Below are positions 35,879-44,025 of a stretch of 64,000 nucleotides of DNA, one piece after another. A program made the translations under genes and the position numbers. Each line of letters starts with the position of its first letter. Position 1 is the first letter of the stretch. This stretch comes from Methanospirillum lacunae (GTDB taxonomy: Archaea > Halobacteriota > Methanomicrobia > Methanomicrobiales > Methanospirillaceae). Under the pieces are notes generated by a model. The model was given only the letters and a program-made list of their open reading frames with translations. It ran no database searches and was not told the origin of the DNA. Location: NCBI RefSeq assembly GCF_046195335.1, contig NZ_CP176093.1; one strand, written 5' to 3'.

Positions 35879-37003
35879 TTAAACTACCGAACTTATTTTC
35901 TCATTCTCAAGATCCTCTACCCAGCGGTATACCATATGCTGCAGAACGATCCCAACTAATGCACAGACGAGTCCACCTATCGCTCCCTGGATGATATACG
36001 CAACACCAACATCAGGAGTTACCGGAAAGTTTCTAAGATTCAAGCTGGAGAGAATGTAGCTCGCTCCCCCAAATACAAGCACACCGATGGAACTTAAAAA
36101 GAAAGAAAAAATCACTGCTCGATTAAGAGATTCCCTTTCATACATGAAACTATCAATGATAGTTCCCAGTGATGTTGTGATTGCTGCTAGGGTAAACCAG
36201 AGAACAGCACTCCATATAAAGATCATTACCATTGGAAAGATGCCTGATCCGTCCCAATAGATAGCAAGGGATGAACTACCTTCCATTACCCCGATAACAG
36301 CGAAGAGCATGGCTCCGATATAGGTAACAAATGAGAAACGCCCACGGTACAGGGTCGAACGCATATCGGTAACCTGGGTACGCATGAAATCGTCCAGAGA
36401 AAATCCTTTGTACAGAAGATACCCCCCGATACCTGCTGCTATTATTATTGTAGCCACTTCCGGTTTGCTTAACGCATAGGATACAGCATACAGAAGGAGA
36501 GTAAGACCTGGAAGGACGAGAACCAGTTTTGAGATCTTTGGATCGCTCAGAAGTTTCTTGAGTATGTAAAAGGTTCCTTCTAGGTTTGGCATCTGGCTGA
36601 CAACTACCCTTTGAATTGATGAGATTCGGATTTTTCCCTGAATAATTGGAAGAACATACTCATCTTCACCTCCATCAGTTACCAGAATGCACTGATCAGC
36701 CCCGCAGGAAGCGACAACCTCACCAACAAGTTTTGCAATTTTCCGGTCTCCTTCAATAAATCTGAAATGATTCCCCCCGATAACTGCGATCTCCGGGTTT
36801 TCCCCCTCTTCCCGGAGCCGGTCATACGTTGAGATCGTCTGGAAAATTGCATTGACATCAGAGTCTTCAGGATCAGCAAGAGCAAGCTTTACTGCAGCGT
36901 CAAGACATGCTGTTCTGCCAATCACCGGGCTCTCTATCGATGCCTTAAACCCGATATCGTCATCACGATCGATATTGAGTACTAGAGTTCGAGAAGATCC
37001 CAT
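35879..37003 (-). CDS. DUF373 family membrane protein
   Basis: A 374-residue protein of the archaeal DUF373 family (COG2237). The cytosolic N-terminal half contains LVLNIDRDDDIGFKA and IAVIGGNHFRFIEGDRKIA and an ILVTDGGEDEYVLP segment with acidic residues that could bind metal; the second half holds about six to seven membrane helices from residue 170. No experimentally known function. It is a single leftward gene, convergent with thrS. Confidence 0.85.
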   Translation of the reverse strand: MGSSRTLVLNIDRDDDIGFKASIESPVIGRTACLDAAVKLALADPEDSDVNAIFQTISTYDRLREEGENPEIAVIGGNHFRFIEGDRKIAKLVGEVVASCGADQCILVTDGGEDEYVLPIIQGKIRISSIQRVVVSQMPNLEGTFYILKKLLSDPKISKLVLVLPGLTLLLYAVSYALSKPEVATIIIAAGIGGYLLYKGFSLDDFMRTQVTDMRSTLYRGRFSFVTYIGAMLFAVIGVMEGSSSLAIYWDGSGIFPMVMIFIWSAVLWFTLAAITTSLGTIIDSFMYERESLNRAVIFSFFLSSIGVLVFGGASYILSSLNLRNFPVTPDVGVAYIIQGAIGGLVCALVGIVLQHMVYRWVEDLENEKISSVV

Positions 37004-37164
37004 GAGGAGTTTTTCGTAGTATTGGTATTAATGGGTTCCTTTCTTTGAAAGGTGACCAAAAATCTTTGAATGAATATTGATAATATGATATCTTAAAAAA
37101 GGACTTCACATTTAAACGATAACTATCAGAATAAATTGAAAAAAAACTGAAAAGAGAGTCTGAA

Positions 37165-38025
37165 TCAGACCAGTTTGGACCGCTGAAGGAGGAGCAGATC
37201 CTCGGTTGTGAGTTTCTCTCCTGCTTTGAACAAAGAGAAGACCTGTTCTGCTTCCTTGCGGACTTCCTTCTGTTCCTTTGTAGTCTTGGTCTTCTTGGTC
37301 TTCTTGCGCAGACCGCCGATTACCTTATCGTAGTCACGCAGTTCCTTCTGGCAGGAGATGAAGAGCTTGTGTTCGTTATCAGCTGCTTCCTGGGCCTCAA
37401 CAAACTGTTTGTGTGCTGCATCAGCCTGCTCACGTGAAGAATCAGCCTTGCGGTAGCATTCGACCATCAGGTCGTGGTGCTTCTGAGCATCCTCTGCAAG
37501 CACAGTGACTCTCTCATGAATCTCTGATGCCTGACGGCGGTACTCCTTTGCAAGAGTTATTTTCTCCTTTACTTCCTTATTCTGTTCGATCTCAGCTTCC
37601 TGATCACGGAGTTGTTCCTTTAACAGCTTGATCTTTTCGATCAATTCACGCTCTTTCTCAGTCGTGAAGACTTCAGTCTGCTGCCTGAACTCCATATGTT
37701 CAATCTGCTTGTGCAGCTCCTTGATGCCACGGCTTTTGATACCACCGTGATCCTTTTTAAAGGAGTCTATGTCAGCAAAAAGAACATTTGCCTTCTCATT
37801 CAGCTCGTTGCGCTGATCCTTAAGATCCTGTACTTCCTTGTTAAACTGATCACGCAGTTCCTTGTGCTTCTGCGCTTCTTCAACAAACTCGCGGGTCTGA
37901 TTGTTCAGAGTGTTTCGCTCTCTGGCAAACTGGCTTGCCTGCGCGTTAAACTCGTTCCGCTTGTTTTTATGATCTTCAGAACCATCGATGGTTCCTTTTC
38001 TTTTGTCAATCAGTTCGTTCAACAT
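37165..38025 (-). CDS. Archaeal coiled-coil protein (COG1340 type)
   Basis: A 286-residue, almost entirely helical and highly charged protein. Heptad-like stretches (EFNAQASQFARERNTL, QRNELNEKANVL) run from residue 1 to about 240, matching the conserved archaeal coiled-coil family COG1340. No catalytic motif or membrane segment. GAGGATTGG precedes the ATG at good distance. Its 5' leader looks unusually long (TATA-like TTTTTAAT near 38203). Role unknown; relatives are widespread in euryarchaea and may be structural. Confidence 0.75.
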   Translation of the reverse strand: MLNELIDKRKGTIDGSEDHKNKRNEFNAQASQFARERNTLNNQTREFVEEAQKHKELRDQFNKEVQDLKDQRNELNEKANVLFADIDSFKKDHGGIKSRGIKELHKQIEHMEFRQQTEVFTTEKERELIEKIKLLKEQLRDQEAEIEQNKEVKEKITLAKEYRRQASEIHERVTVLAEDAQKHHDLMVECYRKADSSREQADAAHKQFVEAQEAADNEHKLFISCQKELRDYDKVIGGLRKKTKKTKTTKEQKEVRKEAEQVFSLFKAGEKLTTEDLLLLQRSKLV

Positions 38026-38451
38026 CTTTCACCAATCCTCGCTGAAAAAAGGCACGCCTGGTATCCCAATACCATGATAAAGGTGTGACACTACGCGAGA
38101 ACAATACGGAGTACAAGATGGAGTAGGTGCGATAGTGATCAGAATCAGAATTACTGCCCGCATCAGAGATGTGATCTTGATGACAAATCCGTGCAGACGA
38201 TTAAAAAGCATTTCTTCTGTTCGACAACGGTTCTTGTTCGCAACACGATCCACGTATATTCGACTCCCAATTCCAGAAGGCCCCGGGAGGTGAGACCTTC
38301 GTATCGTTCTTCGTGAAGGGAACCTCAGTGACCTTCTATCATTAAGAGAACTCTATATGCATTAAGAGTTTCGTAAAATCTGCAAGGAGAAGAGTTAGGA
38401 AGTAGATGAAAAAGTATTGTGAGGATCTTGGCAGACTGTTAATACTCTTTC
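38026..38451. other. Intergenic region upstream of the coiled-coil gene
   Basis: 426 bases between the leftward ftsZ and coiled-coil genes. It contains a probable leftward TATA box (about 38200-38208) and a G+C-richer patch near 38279-38330 with partly self-complementary CCTTCGTATCG/CTTCGTGAAGG segments. A 74-codon frame at 38029-38253 has an unprotein-like Cys/Pro-rich composition and is not called. The ftsZ terminator probably lies at its right end. Confidence 0.45.
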
Positions 38452-39624
38452 TTATTTAAAGTAGAAGATATCGGGACCGCTTGCAAGATCACATGCTGCA
38501 GATGGCATACGTGGCTTAATCCGGCCAACGTCTGGTGTTTTGGGTGCACGAATCTTTTGATCCATCTCTTCGAGCCTTACACGGTATGGGTGCTTCGGTT
38601 GTGCGATGGCATCTCCATTCTTAACACCGGTCATGATAGCAAGCACGCGAACCTTACCTTCCATATCATTGCGGATTCTTGCTCCCCAGATGACATCCGC
38701 ATGGGGATCAAGTTCATAGGTCAGGGACGATGCAATCTCTTCAGACTCTATCAATGTCAGATCACTGCCACCGGTGATATGGATAAGTGCACCAGTAGCG
38801 CCACGGTAATCAATATCGAGCATCGGATTTGAAAGACACTCACGAACAACACTTTCAGCCTTGTTCTGTTGTTTTGACTCACCGACAAGCATTGTTGCGA
38901 CGCCACCCTTACTCATTATTGCCCTGACATCTGCATAGTCTATGTTTATCAGGGATGGTTCGGTGATTGTTTCAGTGATACCTTTGACAGTCTCTCCGAT
39001 CAACTGATCCATAACAGAGAAGGACTGAGCCAGCGGGAGATTTGGAACAAAACTCTTGAGCCTGTTATTGTCAAGCAGAATGACAGAGTCACAGGACTTT
39101 GCCATGGCTTCAAGTCCGTCTTCAGCTCTTATCAGACGTGCTTTCTCAACATCGAATGGGTAACTGACCATACCAACAACGATTGCACCCTGATCTTTTG
39201 CAATCTGGGCCACAACTGGCGCTGATCCGGTACCGGTACCTCCTCCCATACCAGCGGTGATAAAACAGAGATCAACAGACTCGAGGAGAGTTTCAAGGGT
39301 CGGACGTGCCATCTCAGCAGCTTTTCTTCCGACATCCGGATATCCACCTGCTCCCAGACCCTTGGTAAGGCTCTTTCCGATCAAAATCCGCTTGTCAGAC
39401 TGGATCATGTCCAGATGCTGTTTATCGGTATTGATCGCAATAGTCTCGGCTCCTGAAACCCCCATGTTATGAAGCCGGTTGATCGTATTGTTCCCTGCAC
39501 CTCCACAACCTATGATGACAATTCTTGGCTGCCCGTCAAAATCATCTTCATAGTTCTGCATGGAACATTTCATTTCCTTCTCGCGTTCGGAATTTATTAC
39601 CGCGGCATTAATGATACTCTGCAT
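38452..39624 (-). CDS. ftsZ: Cell-division GTPase FtsZ (probably FtsZ2 type)
   Basis: A 390-residue FtsZ that polymerises into the division ring. GTP-binding: GCGGAGNN at 39-46, the tubulin signature GGGTGTG at 127-133, and the T7-loop catalytic region NIDYADVRAIM. The start is well supported by GAGGGGGA eight bases before the ATG. The C-terminal tail is short and lacks an evident long linker. Its leader gene is a ribbon-helix-helix protein like CdrS, which in haloarchaea sits next to ftsZ2, so FtsZ2 is the likely paralogue, by context rather than by alignment. Confidence 0.93.
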   Translation of the reverse strand: MQSIINAAVINSEREKEMKCSMQNYEDDFDGQPRIVIIGCGGAGNNTINRLHNMGVSGAETIAINTDKQHLDMIQSDKRILIGKSLTKGLGAGGYPDVGRKAAEMARPTLETLLESVDLCFITAGMGGGTGTGSAPVVAQIAKDQGAIVVGMVSYPFDVEKARLIRAEDGLEAMAKSCDSVILLDNNRLKSFVPNLPLAQSFSVMDQLIGETVKGITETITEPSLINIDYADVRAIMSKGGVATMLVGESKQQNKAESVVRECLSNPMLDIDYRGATGALIHITGGSDLTLIESEEIASSLTYELDPHADVIWGARIRNDMEGKVRVLAIMTGVKNGDAIAQPKHPYRVRLEEMDQKIRAPKTPDVGRIKPRMPSAACDLASGPDIFYFK

Positions 39625-39642
39625 ACTTAAATCCCCCTCAAT

Positions 39643-39813
39643 CTAAAATGACAGTTGATCACTGTCTGAGAGAATGCGGTTAGCCCGCTTCTCGATGAGC
39701 TCTCGAACGGCATCTCTGATGGCTTCAGAGATGGTGGGAAACTCACCGGCATCCACCATCTTCTCAAGCACGCTGATCTGCTGCTCTGGTAGTCTGATGG
39801 TGATACGTTGCAT
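39643..39813 (-). CDS. cdrS: CdrS-like ribbon-helix-helix regulator
   Basis: A 56-residue protein that starts MQRITIRLPEQQISVLEKM (beta strand then helix 1) and continues VDAGEFPTISEAIRDAVREL (helix 2), the complete ribbon-helix-helix DNA-binding fold. It ends 18 bases before the ftsZ start on the same strand, so both are one operon. In haloarchaea the short RHH regulator CdrS lies directly upstream of ftsZ2 and controls cell division genes; both size and sequence pattern agree. Orthology is inferred from memory. RHH proteins bind as dimers to short repeated boxes, such as those found immediately upstream. Confidence 0.85.
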   Translation of the reverse strand: MQRITIRLPEQQISVLEKMVDAGEFPTISEAIRDAVRELIEKRANRILSDSDQLSF

Positions 39814-39832
39814 GGTTGTTACCCTCAGTGAT

Positions 39833-39893
39833 CTGACATTTGTCAGTCACATGTCGGCTTAACGTCAGACATATGGGCGACACCAGTCAGACA
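39833..39893 (-). promoter_or_regulatory. Three 22-bp-spaced GTCAG boxes, candidate CdrS operator
   Basis: On the plus strand GTCAGTCAC (39842), GTCAGACAT (39864) and GTCAGACAC (39886) start exactly 22 bp apart, i.e. two DNA turns. The first also forms an inverted repeat CTGACA-TT-TGTCAG (39833-39846). The array lies between the expected transcription start and the cdrS start codon, a repressor position. The binding protein is inferred. Confidence 0.6.
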
Positions 39894-39923
39894 CAACGAG
39901 ATACACTTACTAGTATTCATAGA

Positions 39924-39931
39924 TATTTAAA
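39924..39931 (-). promoter_or_regulatory. TATA box of cdrS-ftsZ
   Basis: TTTAAATA on the minus strand, about 110 bases before the cdrS ATG. The nearly symmetrical AT run (39921-39935) may also serve the rightward cobD-like gene. Confidence 0.5.
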
Positions 39932-40000
39932 TTTTACTTTTTGATTTTGGTTAAAAATCCCATACCTGTATATCTGGTTACAACCAGAGATCTGCAGATA

Positions 40001-41008
40001 GTGGCAATCAGATTCCCTTGTTTGAATAAGGCAGTTCATGGCGGCAAAGGCGTAGAAATCAAATCACACGAAAAAAAGCAAATATTTGATTATAGTACCA
40101 GCCTGAATCCAATGCCCCCAAAATTAACCTGGGATGTTTCCATTGATGCAATACGAGACTACCCTGATGATCAATATACACATCTCAAGGAAACGATTGC
40201 ACATCACCATGGTCGAAAACCTGAAGAAATATGTGTAGGAAATGGCTCTGCTGAGGTGATACGGACTCTCTGCCATACCATGCTCAATGCGGGCAGCGTT
40301 GTAGAGGTTTCTCCCCATACTTTTTCAGAGTATGCGCTTTCCTCAAAACTCGCAGGGGCAGAAGTAACCGAAAAAAGATCGGCGCGAGTTGATCTGTCAT
40401 TCGTATGTAATCCTGACAACCCTTCTGGCGTTCTGACACCACGGGATGAAATTTTAGAGCGATTAAATGATATAAAAGGGAGAGGGGGAATTCTTTGTGT
40501 TGATGAGGCATTCATCGATTTAGCTGATCCTCACGAGAGCGTATCAGACATACAGGATTGTGGCCTTTTTGTTCTTTGTTCCCTCACAAAGTCCTTCTCG
40601 ATGGCAGGCGTCAGGTTTGGTTACGGAATTGGAGATCCGGATCTTATTGCGGCAATGGAAGTCATGCGACCACCCTGGACGATAAATGCATTTGCTGAAG
40701 CGATGGCACTTCAGGCATTTGACCTCTTCAAGGATCTTGAACTCTCGCGGGCATACATAGCAGAAGAACGTGCAAGAATTTGCAAAGAGGCAATCAGACT
40801 TGGCCTTAATCCCTCCCAGGCATCTGCCAATTATGTTCTCCTGGATATAGGGAGCGACAGTAAAGAATTCACCACCGCAATGTTCAATCAGGGGATTCTT
40901 GTCCGGGACTGTAGATCATTTGGCTTTCCAACATGTATCAGAGTAGCAATCAGAGATCACGAAACAAATAACCGACTCCTGGAGGCTCTATCTATTTGCT
41001 TGCGTTGA
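40001..41008 (+). CDS. CobD/HisC-like PLP enzyme, probable threonine-phosphate decarboxylase
   Basis: A fold-type I PLP enzyme of 335 residues from a GTG at 40001; the frame is open to a TTG at 39941, but that lies at the predicted promoter, and a TTG at 40022 is also possible. VHGGKG and LDYSTSLNP-like (FDYSTSLNPMPP) at the start, VCNPDNPSGVL, CVDEAFIDL and SLTKSFSMAGVRFGY with the Schiff-base lysine match CobD (L-threonine-O-3-phosphate decarboxylase) and histidinol-phosphate aminotransferase. The overlapping cobY gene favours the cobalamin role, supplying the aminopropanol phosphate linker. 13-base overlap with cobY. Confidence 0.75.
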   Translation: MAIRFPCLNKAVHGGKGVEIKSHEKKQIFDYSTSLNPMPPKLTWDVSIDAIRDYPDDQYTHLKETIAHHHGRKPEEICVGNGSAEVIRTLCHTMLNAGSVVEVSPHTFSEYALSSKLAGAEVTEKRSARVDLSFVCNPDNPSGVLTPRDEILERLNDIKGRGGILCVDEAFIDLADPHESVSDIQDCGLFVLCSLTKSFSMAGVRFGYGIGDPDLIAAMEVMRPPWTINAFAEAMALQAFDLFKDLELSRAYIAEERARICKEAIRLGLNPSQASANYVLLDIGSDSKEFTTAMFNQGILVRDCRSFGFPTCIRVAIRDHETNNRLLEALSICLR

Positions 41009-41589
41009 TTATGGCAGGGGGAAGGGGAAGTCGGCTTCAAATGGGGGAAAAAGGACTTGTCCGGCTTTGTGACAGACCATTGATCGATTATGTCATAACT
41101 GCTCTGGAGGATGCGGGAGTTGAACAAGTGGTAGTGACAACACCCTCCACCCCATATACTGCCAATTACTGCAGAGTCAGGGGAATCGATCAGGTTTGCA
41201 CGGAAGGCAAAGGATATGTTGAAGATATTATTGAAGCAGTGAATATCCTGAATGAAATAGGCCCAATTCTGATAGTTTGTGCTGATATTCCAGGTCTGAC
41301 GAGTGATCATGTCAATTATATTCTATCCGGCTATAAAACCGGAGGAAAGCCTGCCTGTTCAGTCTGGATTCCTGCTCATTTGTTTGAAAAGCAGGGTTGT
41401 ATTACCCAATTTACCCAGGAAACTTCCGGCATTCAGGCAGCTCCTGCTGGGATTAACATACTCCTCGGAGAATCCATAGAACAGGAACAGGAAGAACATT
41501 GTATTCTGATTGAAGATCCGGCACTCACGTACAATGTCAACACCCGGTCTGAACTAAAAGCAGCAGAAGAATTTTTTTCACATTTATAA
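40996..41589 (+). CDS. cobY: GTP:adenosylcobinamide-phosphate guanylyltransferase
   Basis: A 197-residue nucleotidyltransferase. ALIMAGGRGSRL is the GTP-binding loop, followed by KGLVRLCDRPLIDYVITAL and ILIVCADIPGLTSDHV, the pattern of archaeal CobY, the non-orthologous replacement of bacterial CobU. It activates cobinamide phosphate as GDP-cobinamide. The TTG start at 40996 is supported by GGAGG at 40981-40985. It overlaps the cobD-like gene, indicating a cobalamin operon. Confidence 0.87.
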   Translation: MLALIMAGGRGSRLQMGEKGLVRLCDRPLIDYVITALEDAGVEQVVVTTPSTPYTANYCRVRGIDQVCTEGKGYVEDIIEAVNILNEIGPILIVCADIPGLTSDHVNYILSGYKTGGKPACSVWIPAHLFEKQGCITQFTQETSGIQAAPAGINILLGESIEQEQEEHCILIEDPALTYNVNTRSELKAAEEFFSHL

Positions 41590-41655
41590 CAACTGATTTT
41601 AATTTTTCTCTCGTAATGACCGAATCATGATAAGCCCGCAGAGCAAAGATCTTTC

Positions 41656-42894
41656 ATGAGTTTCTCCCGTGAGATTGAACTCGACGGGCATATTATCGAT
41701 TCAGGAATCGTAGAGAATGTCCTTGACACCATCCTAGATATGGGTGGCGATTTTGAGTTCCTGGTATTTGAAGTTGGGAAGAAAAAGACTGATAAAAGTT
41801 ATGCCAAAATTCGTATCAGTTCTGATAATTGCGACAAACTGGATGGAATTGTAAGCCGGTTGCACCGGCATGGTGCTCGTCTGGTGGAGGTTGCAGAAGT
41901 AAGTCTTGTTCCTGCAGAAGGCGAACGGATAGTCCCAAAAGGATTCTATTCAACAACAAATTATCCTACAGAAATCAAGTATTCCGGAGGATGGATCCAG
42001 GTTGAGAAGATCGAAATGGACTGTCTCATTGTGGTCAACCCGGATGAAAAACGGGCCATCTGCACACCAATGGATAAACTCAGGCAGGGCGATCTTGTTG
42101 TTATGGGAGAACTCGGAGTAAAAGTGTATCCTCCAGAGCGATCCCGTGACCACAATGAATTTGAATTCATGGGAGGAGGAGTATCATCAGAACGCCCAAC
42201 CGAGACAATAATAGCCAAAATTGCTAAAGAGATGGTGGAACTTCATCAGCGGGGAGGAAAAGTAGCACTTGTTGGTGGTCCTGCCATTATTCACACCGGT
42301 GCGGCTGGTGCCTGTGCTGCATTAGTGCGTGAAGGATACATCAATGTTCTCTTTGCTGGCAATGCTCTTGCCACTCATGATATAGAGTACAGTTTATACG
42401 GAACTTCCCTTGGCATGAACATCAAGACAGGGGACCTAGTTTCTGCCGGCCACAAAAACCACCTGTACGCAATAAGTGAAGTTATGAGAGCCGGATCCAT
42501 CCGTGCAGCAGTGGAGACCGGAGTTGTCCGATCAGGTATCATGTATGAATGCATCAAAAACAATGTTCCTTTCGTCCTGGCAGGATCAATCCGTGATGAT
42601 GGGCCATTACCGGATGTAATTTCTGATGCTCGGATAGCACAGGATGAGATGCGGAAATATGTTCCAGATATCGGCATGGTGCTGATGGTTGCAACCATGC
42701 TTCATTCAATAGCAGTCGGAAACTGCCTGCCAGCATATGTCAGAACAATCTGTGTTGACATCAACCCTTCAACAGTCACGAAACTGATGGACCGGGGAAC
42801 CATGCAGGCAATTGGAATAGTAAGTGATGCCGGAGCATTCATTCCGATGCTTCTCAGACAGATCAGGTTAATGACCGGTCAGTCGGAAGAATAA
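41656..42894 (+). CDS. Archaeal ornithine cyclodeaminase (TIGR00300/COG1915 type)
   Basis: A 412-residue protein of the LOR/SDH-like family found in methanogens. The N-terminal 110 residues (SREIELDGHIIDSG, FLVFEVGKKKTDKSYAKI) precede a Rossmann-like part with GGKVALVGGPAIIHTGAA and NVLFAGNALATHDIEYSLYGTSLG. A Methanococcus homologue has been reported to convert ornithine to proline, which explains proline synthesis in methanogens lacking the glutamate route. It lies rightward after cobY and convergent with RaSEA (10 bases between stops). Confidence 0.83.
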   Translation: MSFSREIELDGHIIDSGIVENVLDTILDMGGDFEFLVFEVGKKKTDKSYAKIRISSDNCDKLDGIVSRLHRHGARLVEVAEVSLVPAEGERIVPKGFYSTTNYPTEIKYSGGWIQVEKIEMDCLIVVNPDEKRAICTPMDKLRQGDLVVMGELGVKVYPPERSRDHNEFEFMGGGVSSERPTETIIAKIAKEMVELHQRGGKVALVGGPAIIHTGAAGACAALVREGYINVLFAGNALATHDIEYSLYGTSLGMNIKTGDLVSAGHKNHLYAISEVMRAGSIRAAVETGVVRSGIMYECIKNNVPFVLAGSIRDDGPLPDVISDARIAQDEMRKYVPDIGMVLMVATMLHSIAVGNCLPAYVRTICVDINPSTVTKLMDRGTMQAIGIVSDAGAFIPMLLRQIRLMTGQSEE

Positions 42895-42904
42895 AAAGTT
42901 GTTT

Positions 42905-43891
42905 TTATCCAGTCAGAGGCATGGCATAAGGATGTTCATGTTCCATAATGAACTCCCATTCTTTTTTACACCCACATGACATTTCAAGGACTGAACGGAT
43001 AAGTTCCTGATCTCCATTGAGATTATATTCGCGAATAGCATCAAGAATCATCTGATCACAGGTCCCGCAATTATGTGCTCCCCGTTTCTGTCCTCCTCCA
43101 AGTGGATCACATGTGATATGGACCGGAGCATCTGCTAAAACCTTAGCAACACTCCAAAGGTATGGTGGCCTGTATGAACCCTGACGCCAGAGTCGTTCAA
43201 CGAGAGTATGGCGCTGAACAGAACAGGGATTCATTGATATTAGATCAGTATAGGGCAGGATCTCTTTTATCGAAGATACCATATCCTCGTATGCTTCACG
43301 TTCAGAGACATATGCGGGTTTATAGAGAAGATATGTCTTTACAAGCCCGCCTGCCCGCCTGATATCTTCTGCTGCAGTAATATACTGTGAAAAGGAAAGA
43401 CCCTTATCAATACACTTTTCTCTGATAAGATCAGATGAAGTCTCAAGCCCGATTGCAATGATAAGGCCTCCCTGTCCGGATTCATTCTTTAACAAATCCA
43501 CATAGGATGCAACCTTTTCATAATCCACATAATCCCCACGGCATTCTACTGTTAGAGTTCTACCCTTGCATAGATCAGCGATTCGTTCTCTAACAACAGG
43601 TGGGACCTCCTGATCATCAAAAAAAGTTCCCGAAGTATAGATCTTTACAAGTTTTGGATCATGTTCAGCGATGTTTGTAGCAAGAACTTCAATCTGCTCA
43701 ATCATGGCACCTATCAGTTCTTGCACTGTCAGATCATGGTACCGTTCATGCCGGTACTGACACATCAGGCACCGGTTCCAGGAACATCCGCCTGATCGAA
43801 GGATAACAGTAACACTATTCAGAATTTCATCTAGAACACGGTCTGAGCCGGTCCATAACGCTATTGGAGTATTCTTCTGCTCTTTTTTCAT
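42905..43891 (-). CDS. Archaeosine biosynthesis radical SAM protein RaSEA
   Basis: A 328-residue radical SAM enzyme. The cluster-binding cysteines are C36, C41 and C44 (GGCSWNRCLMC), the C-x4-C-x2-C variant of this family; VKIYTSGTFFD, IAIGLETSSD and SMNPCSVQRHTLVE follow, and a Cys-containing tail (HNCGTC, MSCGCKKEW) ends the protein. With ArcS it converts lysine-adducted preQ0 at tRNA position 15 to archaeosine. ArcS is not in this window. Single leftward gene. Confidence 0.88.
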   Translation of the reverse strand: MKKEQKNTPIALWTGSDRVLDEILNSVTVILRSGGCSWNRCLMCQYRHERYHDLTVQELIGAMIEQIEVLATNIAEHDPKLVKIYTSGTFFDDQEVPPVVRERIADLCKGRTLTVECRGDYVDYEKVASYVDLLKNESGQGGLIIAIGLETSSDLIREKCIDKGLSFSQYITAAEDIRRAGGLVKTYLLYKPAYVSEREAYEDMVSSIKEILPYTDLISMNPCSVQRHTLVERLWRQGSYRPPYLWSVAKVLADAPVHITCDPLGGGQKRGAHNCGTCDQMILDAIREYNLNGDQELIRSVLEMSCGCKKEWEFIMEHEHPYAMPLTG

Positions 43892-44025
43892 AGAAAGAAC
43901 CGATTAAGTTGTATTACTCCCGATCAAAACCGGAAAGTTATTACTCATACTATGTAAAGACCAACAATATATTAGGTCGTGCCGGTGAAATATATTCAGC
44001 TAATCATTTTGGAGGCGATTAGGAC

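Noticed and set aside
38029..38253. 74-codon frame upstream of the coiled-coil gene
   Set aside because: Covers the promoter and leader of that gene and has unprotein-like Cys/Pro content.
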